64,000 nucleotides of DNA, from assembly GCF_900637395.1 (NCBI RefSeq), contig NZ_LR134372.1, forward strand, positions 1,054,001 to 1,118,000. The letters are read 5' to 3'. A program made the translations under genes and the position numbers. The notes beneath the pieces were generated by a model. That model was not told where the DNA came from. It ran no database searches and saw only the letters and a program-made list of their open reading frames with translations. The stretch comes from Campylobacter upsaliensis. GTDB taxonomy: Bacteria; Campylobacterota; Campylobacteria; Campylobacterales; Campylobacteraceae. Of this stretch, positions 55,816 to 64,000 are shown in pieces. How positions within the stretch are numbered: position 1 is the stretch's first letter; each line of letters starts with the position of its first letter.

Positions 55816-57651
55816 TTAAATAATATCAAGTATTTTTTGACTTAGCTTTTTTACATCTAAATTCAAACTTGCTTCAACTTCATTTAAATTTCCATGCGTT
55901 ATAAACGCATCTTCATACTCAAAGCTCACAACTTTCACATTTAAGTCATATCGATCCACAAATTCCCTAAGCAAACTTGCCACTCCGCCGATTTTAACAT
56001 TTTCGCTAAAAACAAACCATATTTTAGTTTGACTAGCCAATTCTTTTAGCAAAAGCTCATCTAAAGGCTTAATAAAAATCAAATCGATCAAATTCGCAAA
56101 ATCATTTCCCAAATTTTGTAAAACTTTCCACGCCTTACCAACACCCTGCCCAAAGCCTAAAAACGCCACTTCGTTCGTATTTTTAATAAGCCATTGAGAC
56201 TTGGCTAAAGAAAGTTTGCACGGAGCAAATTCTTCCTCCAAAATAAAACTACCACGCGGATAACGAAAGGCTAAAGGACCTTGATGAAAATACGCATACT
56301 CCATACATTTTTCCATCATTTTAGAATCTCTTGGTGCTATAAGAGTTAAATTTGGCACAGCACTTAAAAAACTCACATCAAAAACACCCTGATGCGTCTC
56401 ACCATCTTCGCCTACAATACCAGCTCTATCCATAGCAAAAACAACATTTAAATTCATAATTGCACAATCGTGAATAACTTGATCATAAGCACGCTGCAAA
56501 AAGGTGCTGTAAATCGCTATAAAAGGCTTAAAACCCTCTTTTGCCATAGCTGCCATTGAGGTAACGGCGTGCTGTTCGGCTATGGCGACATCCCAAAAAC
56601 GCTCAGGATAAGCCTCTATCAAAAGATCAAGCCCCGTCCCACTAGGCATAGCTGCTGTAACGCCGACTATATTTTCATATTTTTGCGCTAAATGAAGTAA
56701 ATTTTGACTAAAAATTTCTGTCGCACTAGACTTAGAATTTGATTTTTTGAGACTTTCACCACTATGAATATCAAAAGCGCCTACGCCGTGCCATTTTGCG
56801 TGCTTACCCTCAGCTAAGGTATAGCCCTTACCCTTTATGGTTTGGGCGTGGATAATGCAAGGCTTTTGCATCATTTTAGCCTGCTTTAAAGCGTTAATCA
56901 TTTCATTAATATTATGCCCATCAATAGGACCAATATATTCAAGCCCAAGCTCCTCAAATAAAAGCCCAGGCGTGATAAGCTTAAAGCCCTCCTCAAAACG
57001 CTTCGCCATATAAGTCGCACTATCTGGCAAGAAATCTAGCATTTTTTCTACTCGTTTTTTAAATTTTTGATAAAACTGCGTTGCCATCGCTTGGGAGAGG
57101 TATTTTGAAATCGCACCTATGGGCTTGGAAATACTCATTTCATTGTCATTTAAAATAATAACACAAGGATATTTTCTATCTCCTAATTCATTTAAAGCCT
57201 CATAAGCCATACCCGCACTCAACGCCCCATCGCCTATTAAAACCACAGGCGTTCTCTCCTCCTTTTTGAGTCTTATAGCCTTACAAGCTCCTATAGCTAA
57301 AGAAATGGAAGTGCTAGAATGTCCGGCGATAAAATAATCCCCCTCCTCATCTTTCGTATAGCCACTTAGACCCCCAAAGGTTCTTAGCGTATGAAAACGC
57401 TCCTCCCTTCCGCTTAAAAGCTTATGTGCGTAAGATTGATGGGAAACATCGAAAATGAAAGGATCTTTTGTGCTATCAAACACATAATGCATCGCTATAC
57501 TAAGCTCGACAACGCCCAAATTTGAGCTTAAATGTCCTCCGTTTTGACTTACAACCTCTATGATTTTTCGTCTTAAATTATCAGCAAGCGTTTTAAGCTC
57601 TTCTTCACTTAAAGCACACAATTCTAAATTTGTATGAGCCAACTTAGTCAT
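55816..57651 (-). CDS. dxs: 1-deoxy-D-xylulose-5-phosphate synthase
   Basis: First step of the MEP pathway (pyruvate plus glyceraldehyde-3-phosphate), TPP-dependent. 611 residues: SSNLGVVELSIAMHYVF, TPP motif VLIGDGALSAGMAYEALN...LNDNEMSIS, and DRAGIVGEDGETHQGVFD in the pyrimidine domain. Overlaps fliH by 8 bases, so it sits in the flagellar operon. The next pathway gene in this window, ispG, is separate at 41628. Confidence 0.96.
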   Translation of the reverse strand: MTKLAHTNLELCALSEEELKTLADNLRRKIIEVVSQNGGHLSSNLGVVELSIAMHYVFDSTKDPFIFDVSHQSYAHKLLSGREERFHTLRTFGGLSGYTKDEEGDYFIAGHSSTSISLAIGACKAIRLKKEERTPVVLIGDGALSAGMAYEALNELGDRKYPCVIILNDNEMSISKPIGAISKYLSQAMATQFYQKFKKRVEKMLDFLPDSATYMAKRFEEGFKLITPGLLFEELGLEYIGPIDGHNINEMINALKQAKMMQKPCIIHAQTIKGKGYTLAEGKHAKWHGVGAFDIHSGESLKKSNSKSSATEIFSQNLLHLAQKYENIVGVTAAMPSGTGLDLLIEAYPERFWDVAIAEQHAVTSMAAMAKEGFKPFIAIYSTFLQRAYDQVIHDCAIMNLNVVFAMDRAGIVGEDGETHQGVFDVSFLSAVPNLTLIAPRDSKMMEKCMEYAYFHQGPLAFRYPRGSFILEEEFAPCKLSLAKSQWLIKNTNEVAFLGFGQGVGKAWKVLQNLGNDFANLIDLIFIKPLDELLLKELASQTKIWFVFSENVKIGGVASLLREFVDRYDLNVKVVSFEYEDAFITHGNLNEVEASLNLDVKKLSQKILDII

Positions 57652-58459
57652 TATGAATCATTTTTTTGATTTTATTTAAGCGTGAGTTAAGATTAGACTC
57701 TATGTTACCTGCATTGCTTAAAATCACAACGCTTCCTTTGCTAATAGCATCATCTAAACTCACCTTAATATGACTATCCTGATTAAAATGCTCTTTTAAA
57801 TATTCAAAATCCTCCGCATTAACTCTTAATTCAAGCTCACTAGCACCCTTAAGCTCTTCCATTAAGTCCTTAGCCAAAGCATAAGCGATTTTTCTAGAAT
57901 CCTCCTCAAGCTCTTTTAAAATCACTTCTTTGGCAATATCCACAGCTGTATCGGCTAATTCTTTTTCATTTTTAATCACAAAATCATCTAAATTCGCACA
58001 AGCTTCCTCAAGCTTAGAAATGCTTTTTAAATATTTATCTTTTAGGGCATTAAGCTCTTTTTCAAATTCATTTTTTGCTTCTTCAAAACCCTCTTTTGTG
58101 TATTTTTCTTTAGCATTTTCAAGCTCACTTGCAAGGCGGTTATTAAATTCATTTTCTTGACTTTCAATTTGCATTTGGAGCTTGATGATATTATTAGACA
58201 TTTCGTCCGTTTTTTTAAGCAAATCCTCCACAAAACTAGGCTGAAAAGCCACTCCTTGTTCTTCAGCTTTGTCTTCTTTTGGCTCTTCGATTTTATCCTC
58301 TTTTATGGGTGCTTGAGGCATTGGAATTTCGTGGTGCGTTTGCTCATTTTGGGCTTTTTCTTGCTCACTTGTAAATTCGGAAATGACCTTAAAGCGATAG
58401 CCCTCAATGACATGTTGTTTTGAAGTTTCATTAGAAATTACATTACTGCGGTTAATCAT
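57644..58459 (-). CDS. fliH: Flagellar export regulator FliH
   Basis: Binds and regulates the export ATPase FliI. 271 residues: N-terminal MINRSNVISNETSKQHVIEGYRFKVISEF as in Campylobacter, an acidic Pro/Glu linker, long coiled coil (about 85-165), and a C-terminal V-type-ATPase E-like domain. Between fliG (8-base gap) and dxs. Confidence 0.88.
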   Translation of the reverse strand: MINRSNVISNETSKQHVIEGYRFKVISEFTSEQEKAQNEQTHHEIPMPQAPIKEDKIEEPKEDKAEEQGVAFQPSFVEDLLKKTDEMSNNIIKLQMQIESQENEFNNRLASELENAKEKYTKEGFEEAKNEFEKELNALKDKYLKSISKLEEACANLDDFVIKNEKELADTAVDIAKEVILKELEEDSRKIAYALAKDLMEELKGASELELRVNAEDFEYLKEHFNQDSHIKVSLDDAISKGSVVILSNAGNIESNLNSRLNKIKKMIHND

Positions 58460-58467
58460 ATTTTAGC

Positions 58468-59496
58468 CTATTCTATCATCTCATCAGCATCGCCTGTTTG
58501 GACTAAACCCTGCTCTGCTAGCTTTTGCACTACTTCTACGACCTTTCTTTGTGCCTCTTCGACATCTTTTACTCTCACAGCACCCAAAAAGCCCATCTCC
58601 TCCAAAAAAGCCTCGCTAGCACGCGTGGACATATTTGCAAGAAATTTTTGCTTCAGCTCCTCACTTGCACCCTTTAAACCTACCATTAAATCACGCTTAT
58701 CGGCAACTTTAAGAATTTCTCTAATGGCTGGAGTGCTAAGCTTTTGAATATCATCAAAGGTAAACATAAGCTCCTTAATCGTTTCAGCCAAACGCTCATC
58801 GCTTTGCTCGATATAAGTAATGGTCGATTTAGACGCCTTTTGACCTAAGCGGTTAAGCACTTCTGCCACAGCCCTAGGACCACCCACTTCGACCTTATAA
58901 GATGTAAGACTTTCAAGCTTACTTTCAAGCACAGCAGAAACTCTTTTGATAATGCTTGGAGAAATATCGCCCAAATTTGCCATTCTTATCACAACTTCCG
59001 CTCTTAATTCATCGCTAAAATATTCCAAAGTTTCCGCCGCTTGGATACTATCCATATGTGCCAAAATCAAAGCTATGGTTTGTGGGTGTTCTTTGGTAAT
59101 AAAATCGGCTAATTGCTGCGGTTTAATCTGTGCCAAGTATGCAAAATTTTGATTATTTTCCATACTTTTTGTAAGTTTTTCTAAAATTTTATTAGCAATT
59201 TCAGGTCCAAAAGTGCGGAAAAGAATTTCTTTAGCATACTCAAGACCGCCCGTTTTGATAAATTGATTTGATTGAAGTAGAGTATAAAATTCCTCCAAAA
59301 CAGCCGTAGCCACAGAGCGATCGACATTTTTAGCCATAGCGATATAGCGAGAAATTTCAGTAATGACATCGATTTCCATATGAGAAAAAACCGAAGTTGT
59401 AGAATCTTCACCTAGCTGTATGAGAAATATCGCCACCTTTTCAGGCATAGATAAATCATCATAAATCATTTTTTGTTCTTCACTCAGCTTTATCAT
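58468..59496 (-). CDS. fliG: Flagellar motor switch protein FliG
   Basis: Rotor torque subunit and MS-C ring linker. 342 residues: N-terminal domain binding FliF, EHPQTIALILAHM signature (middle domain), and the C-terminal torque helix region with charged residues (FDDIQKLSTPAIREILKVADKRDLMVGLKGA). The ATG overlaps the fliF stop by one base. Confidence 0.95.
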   Translation of the reverse strand: MIKLSEEQKMIYDDLSMPEKVAIFLIQLGEDSTTSVFSHMEIDVITEISRYIAMAKNVDRSVATAVLEEFYTLLQSNQFIKTGGLEYAKEILFRTFGPEIANKILEKLTKSMENNQNFAYLAQIKPQQLADFITKEHPQTIALILAHMDSIQAAETLEYFSDELRAEVVIRMANLGDISPSIIKRVSAVLESKLESLTSYKVEVGGPRAVAEVLNRLGQKASKSTITYIEQSDERLAETIKELMFTFDDIQKLSTPAIREILKVADKRDLMVGLKGASEELKQKFLANMSTRASEAFLEEMGFLGAVRVKDVEEAQRKVVEVVQKLAEQGLVQTGDADEMIE

Positions 59497-61190
59497 TATA
59501 TATCCTTATTTTCGCTAAAATCAGAGTCATTTTGAATAAGATTTTGCAAAAGTGCCGCTATCTCTTCACTCTTATCACTCACCAAAGCCCTTAATTTTTC
59601 AAGTAAAACATCGTATTGTATCGAATCCTCATTGAAATTCTCACCAAAGCCAAGCTGCTCTTCGACCTTTTTCCTCGCTGCGTTAAATTTCTCCAATGCA
59701 TCCTCTGCATCATCAATGATAGCATTTGGTCCTTGCTGTGCCTCTTCTTGAGCGGCAACATCCTCGAGCATTTTTTGCGTAAAAGGAGCGATAACTTTCT
59801 TGTAAAAGAAGAAAAGTAAAATCGCCGCAATGAAGTATTTAACAGGAGGGATAAAAGGCTCGATAAAGCGTCCGTAAAAGGTTTTAACCTTACTTTCGAC
59901 CTTAATGGACTCTCTATAAAATGGTAAATTTTGCACCACGACACTATCGCCTCTTGCCGCATTGAAATTAATCGTGTTTCTAACAATACTTTCAACTCCA
60001 TTAAGTTGAGCTTGTGGCAAAGGCACATATTCGCTTTTAACCTCGCCATTTTCATCGACAACATCTTCATATTTGCCATCAATAGTAACAGCAGCTGAAA
60101 TGCGTAAAGGCACACCGAAAGATTTTTGTGTATTTGTAATAGTTTTCGAAATTTCGTTATTTGTTGTAACTTGATTTTTCTTATAAGAGTCTATTACGCC
60201 ATTATTTGCCAAGCCCTCAACAGGACCTATATTAGAAACAGCACCCGGAACGCCTTGAATTTCTGGATCTTTTCTGCCTGTTTTTTCTTCATTGAGCGTT
60301 TGCTCACTTCTAACAACCGTATTGGGATCATAAATTTCGCTTTTTGATTCTTGTTTAGAAAAATCGTATTCTATATTAACGCTAACTTGGAGCTTATCGC
60401 GTCCTCCTGCAAAGGGTGCAAGAGAGTTGATGATTTTCTCTTCAAGCTCTCTTTCACTATCTCTTTTGTAGCGAATTTGCATAGCCAAAACCTCGCCAGA
60501 TTCTAACTGCTGCTCGTCTAAAGTATTGCCATTTTGATCACTAATTTTGACATTTTCTTTAGTGAGTCTTGGCACAGAAGCGGCGACTATATTTTTAACT
60601 CCATCAATTTGCTTTCTTGTGAGTCTAAAGCCGTCTTTAATATTAATAGTAACTGAAGCCGTTGGAGGAATTTGTCTTTCTGTAAAAACACTTTCTTTAG
60701 GTAAGGCTAAGATAACTGAAGCACTGCGAATCGGCTCTAAAGTTTCTATAATCCTTGCAATTTCTCCCTGTAAAGCTCTTTGGGCTCTAACCTTTTCCTC
60801 CGCACTTGTCGCACCAAAAATTTGCTTATCAAAAACCTCAAAACCAACGCGATTATCCTTTATCAAGCCCTCACTAGCAATAAACATTTTTTGACGATTG
60901 ACTTGATCTTGAGGGACTAAAATGGTGCTTTCATTTTCTAAACGATAAGGAACTCCATTTTGCTCAAGTCTTGTAACAATAGCTCCCGCTGTGCTTGGAT
61001 TCGCATTTTCTATTAAAGGAACATAGCCATTTGACCCTGCTGGACCATTACGAAAAAGAGCTAAAAAAACCAAAAATCCCACAACAACAACAATGGAAGC
61101 GGCTATAACAATACGCTGTTTTCGCGTTAAATTTTGATACAGCTGTCCAATTTGCAGCAACATATTTTTAAAATCCATAGACTCTCTCAT
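59496..61190 (-). CDS. fliF: Flagellar MS-ring protein FliF
   Basis: Forms the membrane MS ring. 564 residues: N-terminal membrane helix (about 25-47, IVIAASIVVVVGFLVFLALF), periplasmic ring domains with YVPLIENANPSTAGAIVTRLEQNGVPYRLE and LPKESVFTERQIPPTASVTI, a second membrane helix near 450-470, and a C-terminal FliG-binding tail. First gene of the fliF-fliG-fliH-dxs run. Confidence 0.95.
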   Translation of the reverse strand: MRESMDFKNMLLQIGQLYQNLTRKQRIVIAASIVVVVGFLVFLALFRNGPAGSNGYVPLIENANPSTAGAIVTRLEQNGVPYRLENESTILVPQDQVNRQKMFIASEGLIKDNRVGFEVFDKQIFGATSAEEKVRAQRALQGEIARIIETLEPIRSASVILALPKESVFTERQIPPTASVTINIKDGFRLTRKQIDGVKNIVAASVPRLTKENVKISDQNGNTLDEQQLESGEVLAMQIRYKRDSERELEEKIINSLAPFAGGRDKLQVSVNIEYDFSKQESKSEIYDPNTVVRSEQTLNEEKTGRKDPEIQGVPGAVSNIGPVEGLANNGVIDSYKKNQVTTNNEISKTITNTQKSFGVPLRISAAVTIDGKYEDVVDENGEVKSEYVPLPQAQLNGVESIVRNTINFNAARGDSVVVQNLPFYRESIKVESKVKTFYGRFIEPFIPPVKYFIAAILLFFFYKKVIAPFTQKMLEDVAAQEEAQQGPNAIIDDAEDALEKFNAARKKVEEQLGFGENFNEDSIQYDVLLEKLRALVSDKSEEIAALLQNLIQNDSDFSENKDI

Positions 61191-61250
61191 ACCTTAATTT
61201 GCCATTATTTTATAATCAAAAAATTAATTATTTTTTAATCAAAATAAAAT

Positions 61251-62351
61251 TTAATTTTTCTTTAAAATGCTTTCAAATTCCTCAAAAAAGCGTGTGTTTT
61301 CATAAGGCTTACCTATGCTAATGCGTATAGCATTTAAACCATAGCTTCTTAAATCTCTCACAATTATACCCTTTTTAAGTAATTTTTCACTCAAATCACT
61401 GCTATTTTTTTCCTCAAAAAAATAGGTAATGAAATTTGTGTAAGAAGGGATAAAATCAAGCTGATTTTCTCTTGCAAATTTTTCAAATTCTTGCATTTGA
61501 GAAAAATTATTTTCTAGGCTATTTTTGACAAATTCTTCATCATCAAGTGCGGCAGTAGCAGCTTTTAGGGCTAAGATATTGACATTAAAAGGCGCTCTTA
61601 ATTTATACAAGGCATTGATAAGCTCTTCATCTGCCATACCATAGCCCACACGCAAACCCCCAAGCCCATAAAGCTTTGAAAAAGTGCCAAGATAAAGCAC
61701 ATTGGGGAAGCTTTTGATTAATTTGGCAGGGTCGATGCGCTTTTCCATATCTTTAAAACTTGCAAATTCATTATAAGCTGCATCAATAACAACCAAACAA
61801 TCTTCATCAATATCCTTTAAAAATTCCTCCACACTAAAGGCGTCTAAACACTCACCTAAAGGGTTATTTGGTAGGCAAAGATAAAGAATTTTTATCTCGC
61901 TTTTATGCTTTTCATAAAGGCTTTTAAGTGCGTTTAAATCGTGTGTTATACTTTTAGTTTTATAGGCTTTAGCTCCCACTTGCTTGGCATAAATTTCATA
62001 CATAGCAAAGCTTACGCCACATTGTAAAAAGGCATTTTGGTGGTTTAATTTAGCATGCGTAGCAAGCTCGATAATCTGGTCGCTTCCCGCTCCTATAATG
62101 ACATTTTGCATTTTGAGTCCAAATTTTAAAGCTAATGCGTTTCTTAATTCGCTCATACTATCATCAGGATATAAATGTGCCTTTGAAGCGTTTTGGATAA
62201 TGGCATTTAAAGCTTTTTGAGAAACTCCAAGCGGATTTTCATTACTCGCTAGTTTTATCACTTCTTTCACGCCGTATTCTTTGGCGATTAATTCTATATC
62301 CTTACCCGGCTCGTAAGTTTTAAGCTGATTTAAAATTTCGTTAAATTGCAT
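61251..62351 (-). CDS. hisC: Histidinol-phosphate aminotransferase
   Basis: PLP enzyme in histidine synthesis. 366 residues: [12 protein letters not shown] at the N-terminus, PLP lysine in [17 protein letters not shown], and C-terminal [17 protein letters not shown] 62351 has AAAGGAG upstream; an open extension to 62384 has no such site. Here it borders a polysaccharide locus rather than pheA. Confidence 0.95.
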   Translation of the reverse strand: MQFNEILNQLKTYEPGKDIELIAKEYGVKEVIKLASNENPLGVSQKALNAIIQNASKAHLYPDDSMSELRNALALKFGLKMQNVIIGAGSDQIIELATHAKLNHQNAFLQCGVSFAMYEIYAKQVGAKAYKTKSITHDLNALKSLYEKHKSEIKILYLCLPNNPLGECLDAFSVEEFLKDIDEDCLVVIDAAYNEFASFKDMEKRIDPAKLIKSFPNVLYLGTFSKLYGLGGLRVGYGMADEELINALYKLRAPFNVNILALKAATAALDDEEFVKNSLENNFSQMQEFEKFARENQLDFIPSYTNFITYFFEEKNSSDLSEKLLKKGIIVRDLRSYGLNAIRISIGKPYENTRFFEEFESILKKN

Positions 62352-62417
62352 ATTTTCTCCTTTAAAGCTTATTATCTTAGTCAATTCTTACTTAAGCTTT
62401 GATTTACAAGCTTAAGT

Positions 62418-62423
62418 TATAAT
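62418..62423 (+). promoter_or_regulatory. -10 element for the polysaccharide locus
   Basis: TATAAT, in AAGTTATAATC, 28 bases upstream of the GTG start of the HAD gene; divergent from hisC. Confidence 0.65.
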
Positions 62424-62451
62424 CAAACTCATTTAAATTTTAAGGAAAATT

Positions 62452-62838
62452 GTGAAAAATCTTATCGTTGATCTTGATGGCACTTTAACCCTAGATGAAA
62501 AAAATATCCCCTATGAAGATAAAAAGCCGAATTTAGCCCTCATTAAACAATTACAAAAATATCAAAAAATAGGCTTTAAAATCACCATTTTCACCAGTCG
62601 TTCTATGCGAAGCTTTAATAATGATATTGAAAAGATCAAAACGCACACTTATCCTAAAATTTTACAATGGCTTCACAAGCACAAAGTGCCTTTTGATGAG
62701 CTTATTGTCGGTAAAGCTTGGTGTGGAGATGAGGGCTTTTATGTCGATGATAGGGCTATTAGACCGAGTGAATTTGTAACTTTAAGCTATGAAGAAATTC
62801 AAAAGCTCCTCGCAAAAGAAAGTTCACAATGCTCTTAA
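62452..62838 (+). CDS. HAD-family phosphatase, polysaccharide locus
   Basis: 128-residue minimal HAD hydrolase: nucleophile motif IVDLDGTLTLDE at residues 5-16, motif II IFTSRSMRSF, and WCGDEGFYVDDRAIRP as the acidic metal-binding end; no cap domain. Similar small phosphatases accompany sugar nucleotidyltransferases in capsule and LOS clusters. The substrate, probably a sugar phosphate, is unknown. Start is GTG 62452 with AAGGAAAA. It overlaps the next gene by 10 bases, so the two enzymes probably act together. Confidence 0.8.
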   Translation: MKNLIVDLDGTLTLDEKNIPYEDKKPNLALIKQLQKYQKIGFKITIFTSRSMRSFNNDIEKIKTHTYPKILQWLHKHKVPFDELIVGKAWCGDEGFYVDDRAIRPSEFVTLSYEEIQKLLAKESSQCS

Positions 62839-64000
62839 TCACTTCGGCTAAGTATTCTTCTGCGGACTTTACCCTTGAATTTGGCAAGATAGTGCCGTCT
62901 TTTTTGCCACTTGGAAATAAAAGACTTTACGAATATCAAGCAAAATTATCAAAAGAAAAAGTCGCATTATCTTTACCAAACAATTTTAAAGTCAATCACT
63001 GCGACCTAGAAAAACTTGAAAAATTAAACATTAAGCTTATTTTTGTCGAGCCAAATTTAAGCCTTGGAGAGTCCATTTTGTATTGCATAAACGCTTTAAA
63101 TATTAATGGAAATTTAAGCATACTCCACGGCGATACCTTCTTTTCAAATTTAGATTTAAAAGAAGATAGCTTATGCGTAAGTGCTGTTAGGGAAAATTAT
63201 GAGTGGGCTTATTTAGACAAGGAATTTAATATTGTAAATGAGGGGGGGGGGGGGGGTAAAATCCTCACCGGTGCTTTTTGTTTTAGCGATGCGAGGACAT
63301 TAGCCAAACACTTAGTTGCAAATCATTATGATTTTGTAAAAAGTGTAAAAAGCTATTCTAAAGAAAAAATAATGTGGGCAATTGAAAATGAAACTTGGCT
63401 TGATTTTGGCTTAATGACAAATTATTTTCACTCCAAAAAAATCATATCTACACAAAGAAGCTTTAATGAGATGCAAATTTCACAAAATTACATTATTAAA
63501 AATTCTTCTTGGACTGAAAAAATAAAAGCCGAAAAGGCGTGGTTTGAAAATTTACCCTCCACACTTTTAATCTACACGCCAAAATATTTCACACAAAAAA
63601 GTGGCTATGCTTTAGAATATCTTTATCATAATACCTTGAGTGAGCTTTTTGTATTTGGATCTTTGCCTGATTTTATTTGGAGAAAAATTTTTCTCTCTAT
63701 TAAGGATTTTTTAAACATTTGCGACACTTTTAAGAGTGAAGATAAACTCAATTTTAACTATCAAGAAAAAACTTTATCAAGACTTAAAGAATTTGCCAAG
63801 CAAAGAAATATAGACCTTGATAAGCCCTTTATTCTAAATCACACCCCACAGCCCTCTCTTAATGAACTTATCAAGCAAACTAGCGAATTTTTGCCAAGCA
63901 TAAAAGAATTTAGCCTCATACACGGCGATTTTTGCTTTTCTAATATCATGTATGATTTTAGAGGCAGCTTAATTAAAACTTATGATCCAAGAGGATTGGA
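62829..64000 (+). CDS. Nucleotidyltransferase-kinase fusion, phase-variable (3' end cut)
   Basis: At least 390 residues, truncated by the window. N-terminal half (1-220) looks like a sugar-phosphate nucleotidyltransferase: FGKIVPSFLPLGNKRLYEYQ, SLGESILYCINAL, ILHGDTFFSNLD, and LTGAFCFSD. C-terminal half has the aminoglycoside/choline-kinase catalytic loop LIHGDFCFSNIMYD and KTYDPRG at the end of the window. So one protein would activate and phosphorylate a sugar or small alcohol for capsule or LOS. A G15 tract after codon 138 keeps the frame ON; 14 or 16 G causes a stop. The classical GxGxR nucleotidyltransferase loop is not obvious. Confidence 0.8.
   Translation, partial: MLLITSAKYSSADFTLEFGKIVPSFLPLGNKRLYEYQAKLSKEKVALSLPNNFKVNHCDLEKLEKLNIKLIFVEPNLSLGESILYCINALNINGNLSILHGDTFFSNLDLKEDSLCVSAVRENYEWAYLDKEFNIVNEGGGGGKILTGAFCFSDARTLAKHLVANHYDFVKSVKSYSKEKIMWAIENETWLDFGLMTNYFHSKKIISTQRSFNEMQISQNYIIKNSSWTEKIKAEKAWFENLPSTLLIYTPKYFTQKSGYALEYLYHNTLSELFVFGSLPDFIWRKIFLSIKDFLNICDTFKSEDKLNFNYQEKTLSRLKEFAKQRNIDLDKPFILNHTPQPSLNELIKQTSEFLPSIKEFSLIHGDFCFSNIMYDFRGSLIKTYDPRGL
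63242..63256 (+). repeat. G15 phase-variation tract in the fusion gene
   Basis: Fifteen G, giving E-G5-K in the present frame. With 14 G the frame reads V-K-S-S-P and stops after about 16 codons; with 16 G a TAA follows at once. Confidence 0.93.

Noticed and set aside
59591-60115. 174-codon frame within fliF
   Set aside because: Same-strand shifted shadow of fliF with biased Leu/Ser/Met composition; no start signal.

Overview
The window is AT-rich chromosomal DNA from a thermotolerant Campylobacter. Protein sequences and gene order match the C. jejuni/coli/upsaliensis group: CjaA and JlpA lipoproteins side by side, Fur and PerR, the flhB-ahpC-fdxA-ndk-rpmF-plsX-fabH block, the hisC-fliF-fliG-fliH-dxs-perR block, and a nucleotide-activated heptose locus. 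Several long homopolymer tracts (G14, G12, G15, A14) and a 12-unit AG repeat are typical of phase-variable Campylobacter genomes. They make a species such as C. upsaliensis or C. helveticus plausible, but this is inference and the species is not proven here. Comparisons with C. jejuni gene order are from memory.

Layout. 1-5450: tail of an unknown gene, then a leftward run of pyk, mqo, coaX, a small unknown gene and a YfgM-like/BamB-like membrane pair. 5500-11843: rightward operon gatC, cvpA, fur, lysS, glyA, a DUF1882-type gene, a SPOR-domain gene and aroE, ending tail to tail with murC. 13228-19437: leftward type I restriction-modification locus hsdM-hsdS-hsdR, followed by tRNA-Ser(GCU). 19693-22693: a PepSY-like membrane protein and the nitrite reductase pair nrfHA. 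22952-26510: a decayed thiolase-scoA-scoB-atoE operon for short-chain fatty acid/acetoacetate use, in which only scoA is still open. 26704-35418: dnaX, rho, the cbb3 oxidase maturation genes ccoI/ccoS, a cytochrome c553 and gmhB-hldD-hldE. 35415-41356: a GT25 glycosyltransferase with a dinucleotide repeat, lpxD, dnaB and a large phase-variable autotransporter. 41628-46618: ispG, cjaA, jlpA, yaaA and flhB. 47104-62351: peroxide defence, ferredoxin, fatty-acid initiation genes, serC/xseA/ubiE, a CYTH-CHAD-like gene, perR, dxs, the flagellar basal-body genes and hisC. 62452-64000: start of a surface-polysaccharide locus with a HAD phosphatase and a nucleotidyltransferase-kinase fusion carrying a G15 tract, cut by the window end.

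How it fits together. Most genes are housekeeping: cell wall and lipid A/LOS precursors, translation, fatty-acid synthesis, flagellum assembly, microaerobic and nitrite respiration, iron and peroxide control. The variable layer consists of the type I R-M system, the LOS glycosyltransferase, the autotransporter and the capsule-like locus. All three coding tracts are in the open (ON) frame in this sequence. The autotransporter additionally has an A14 tract upstream of its promoter, so it may be switched at two levels. No CRISPR array, insertion sequence or prophage was seen.
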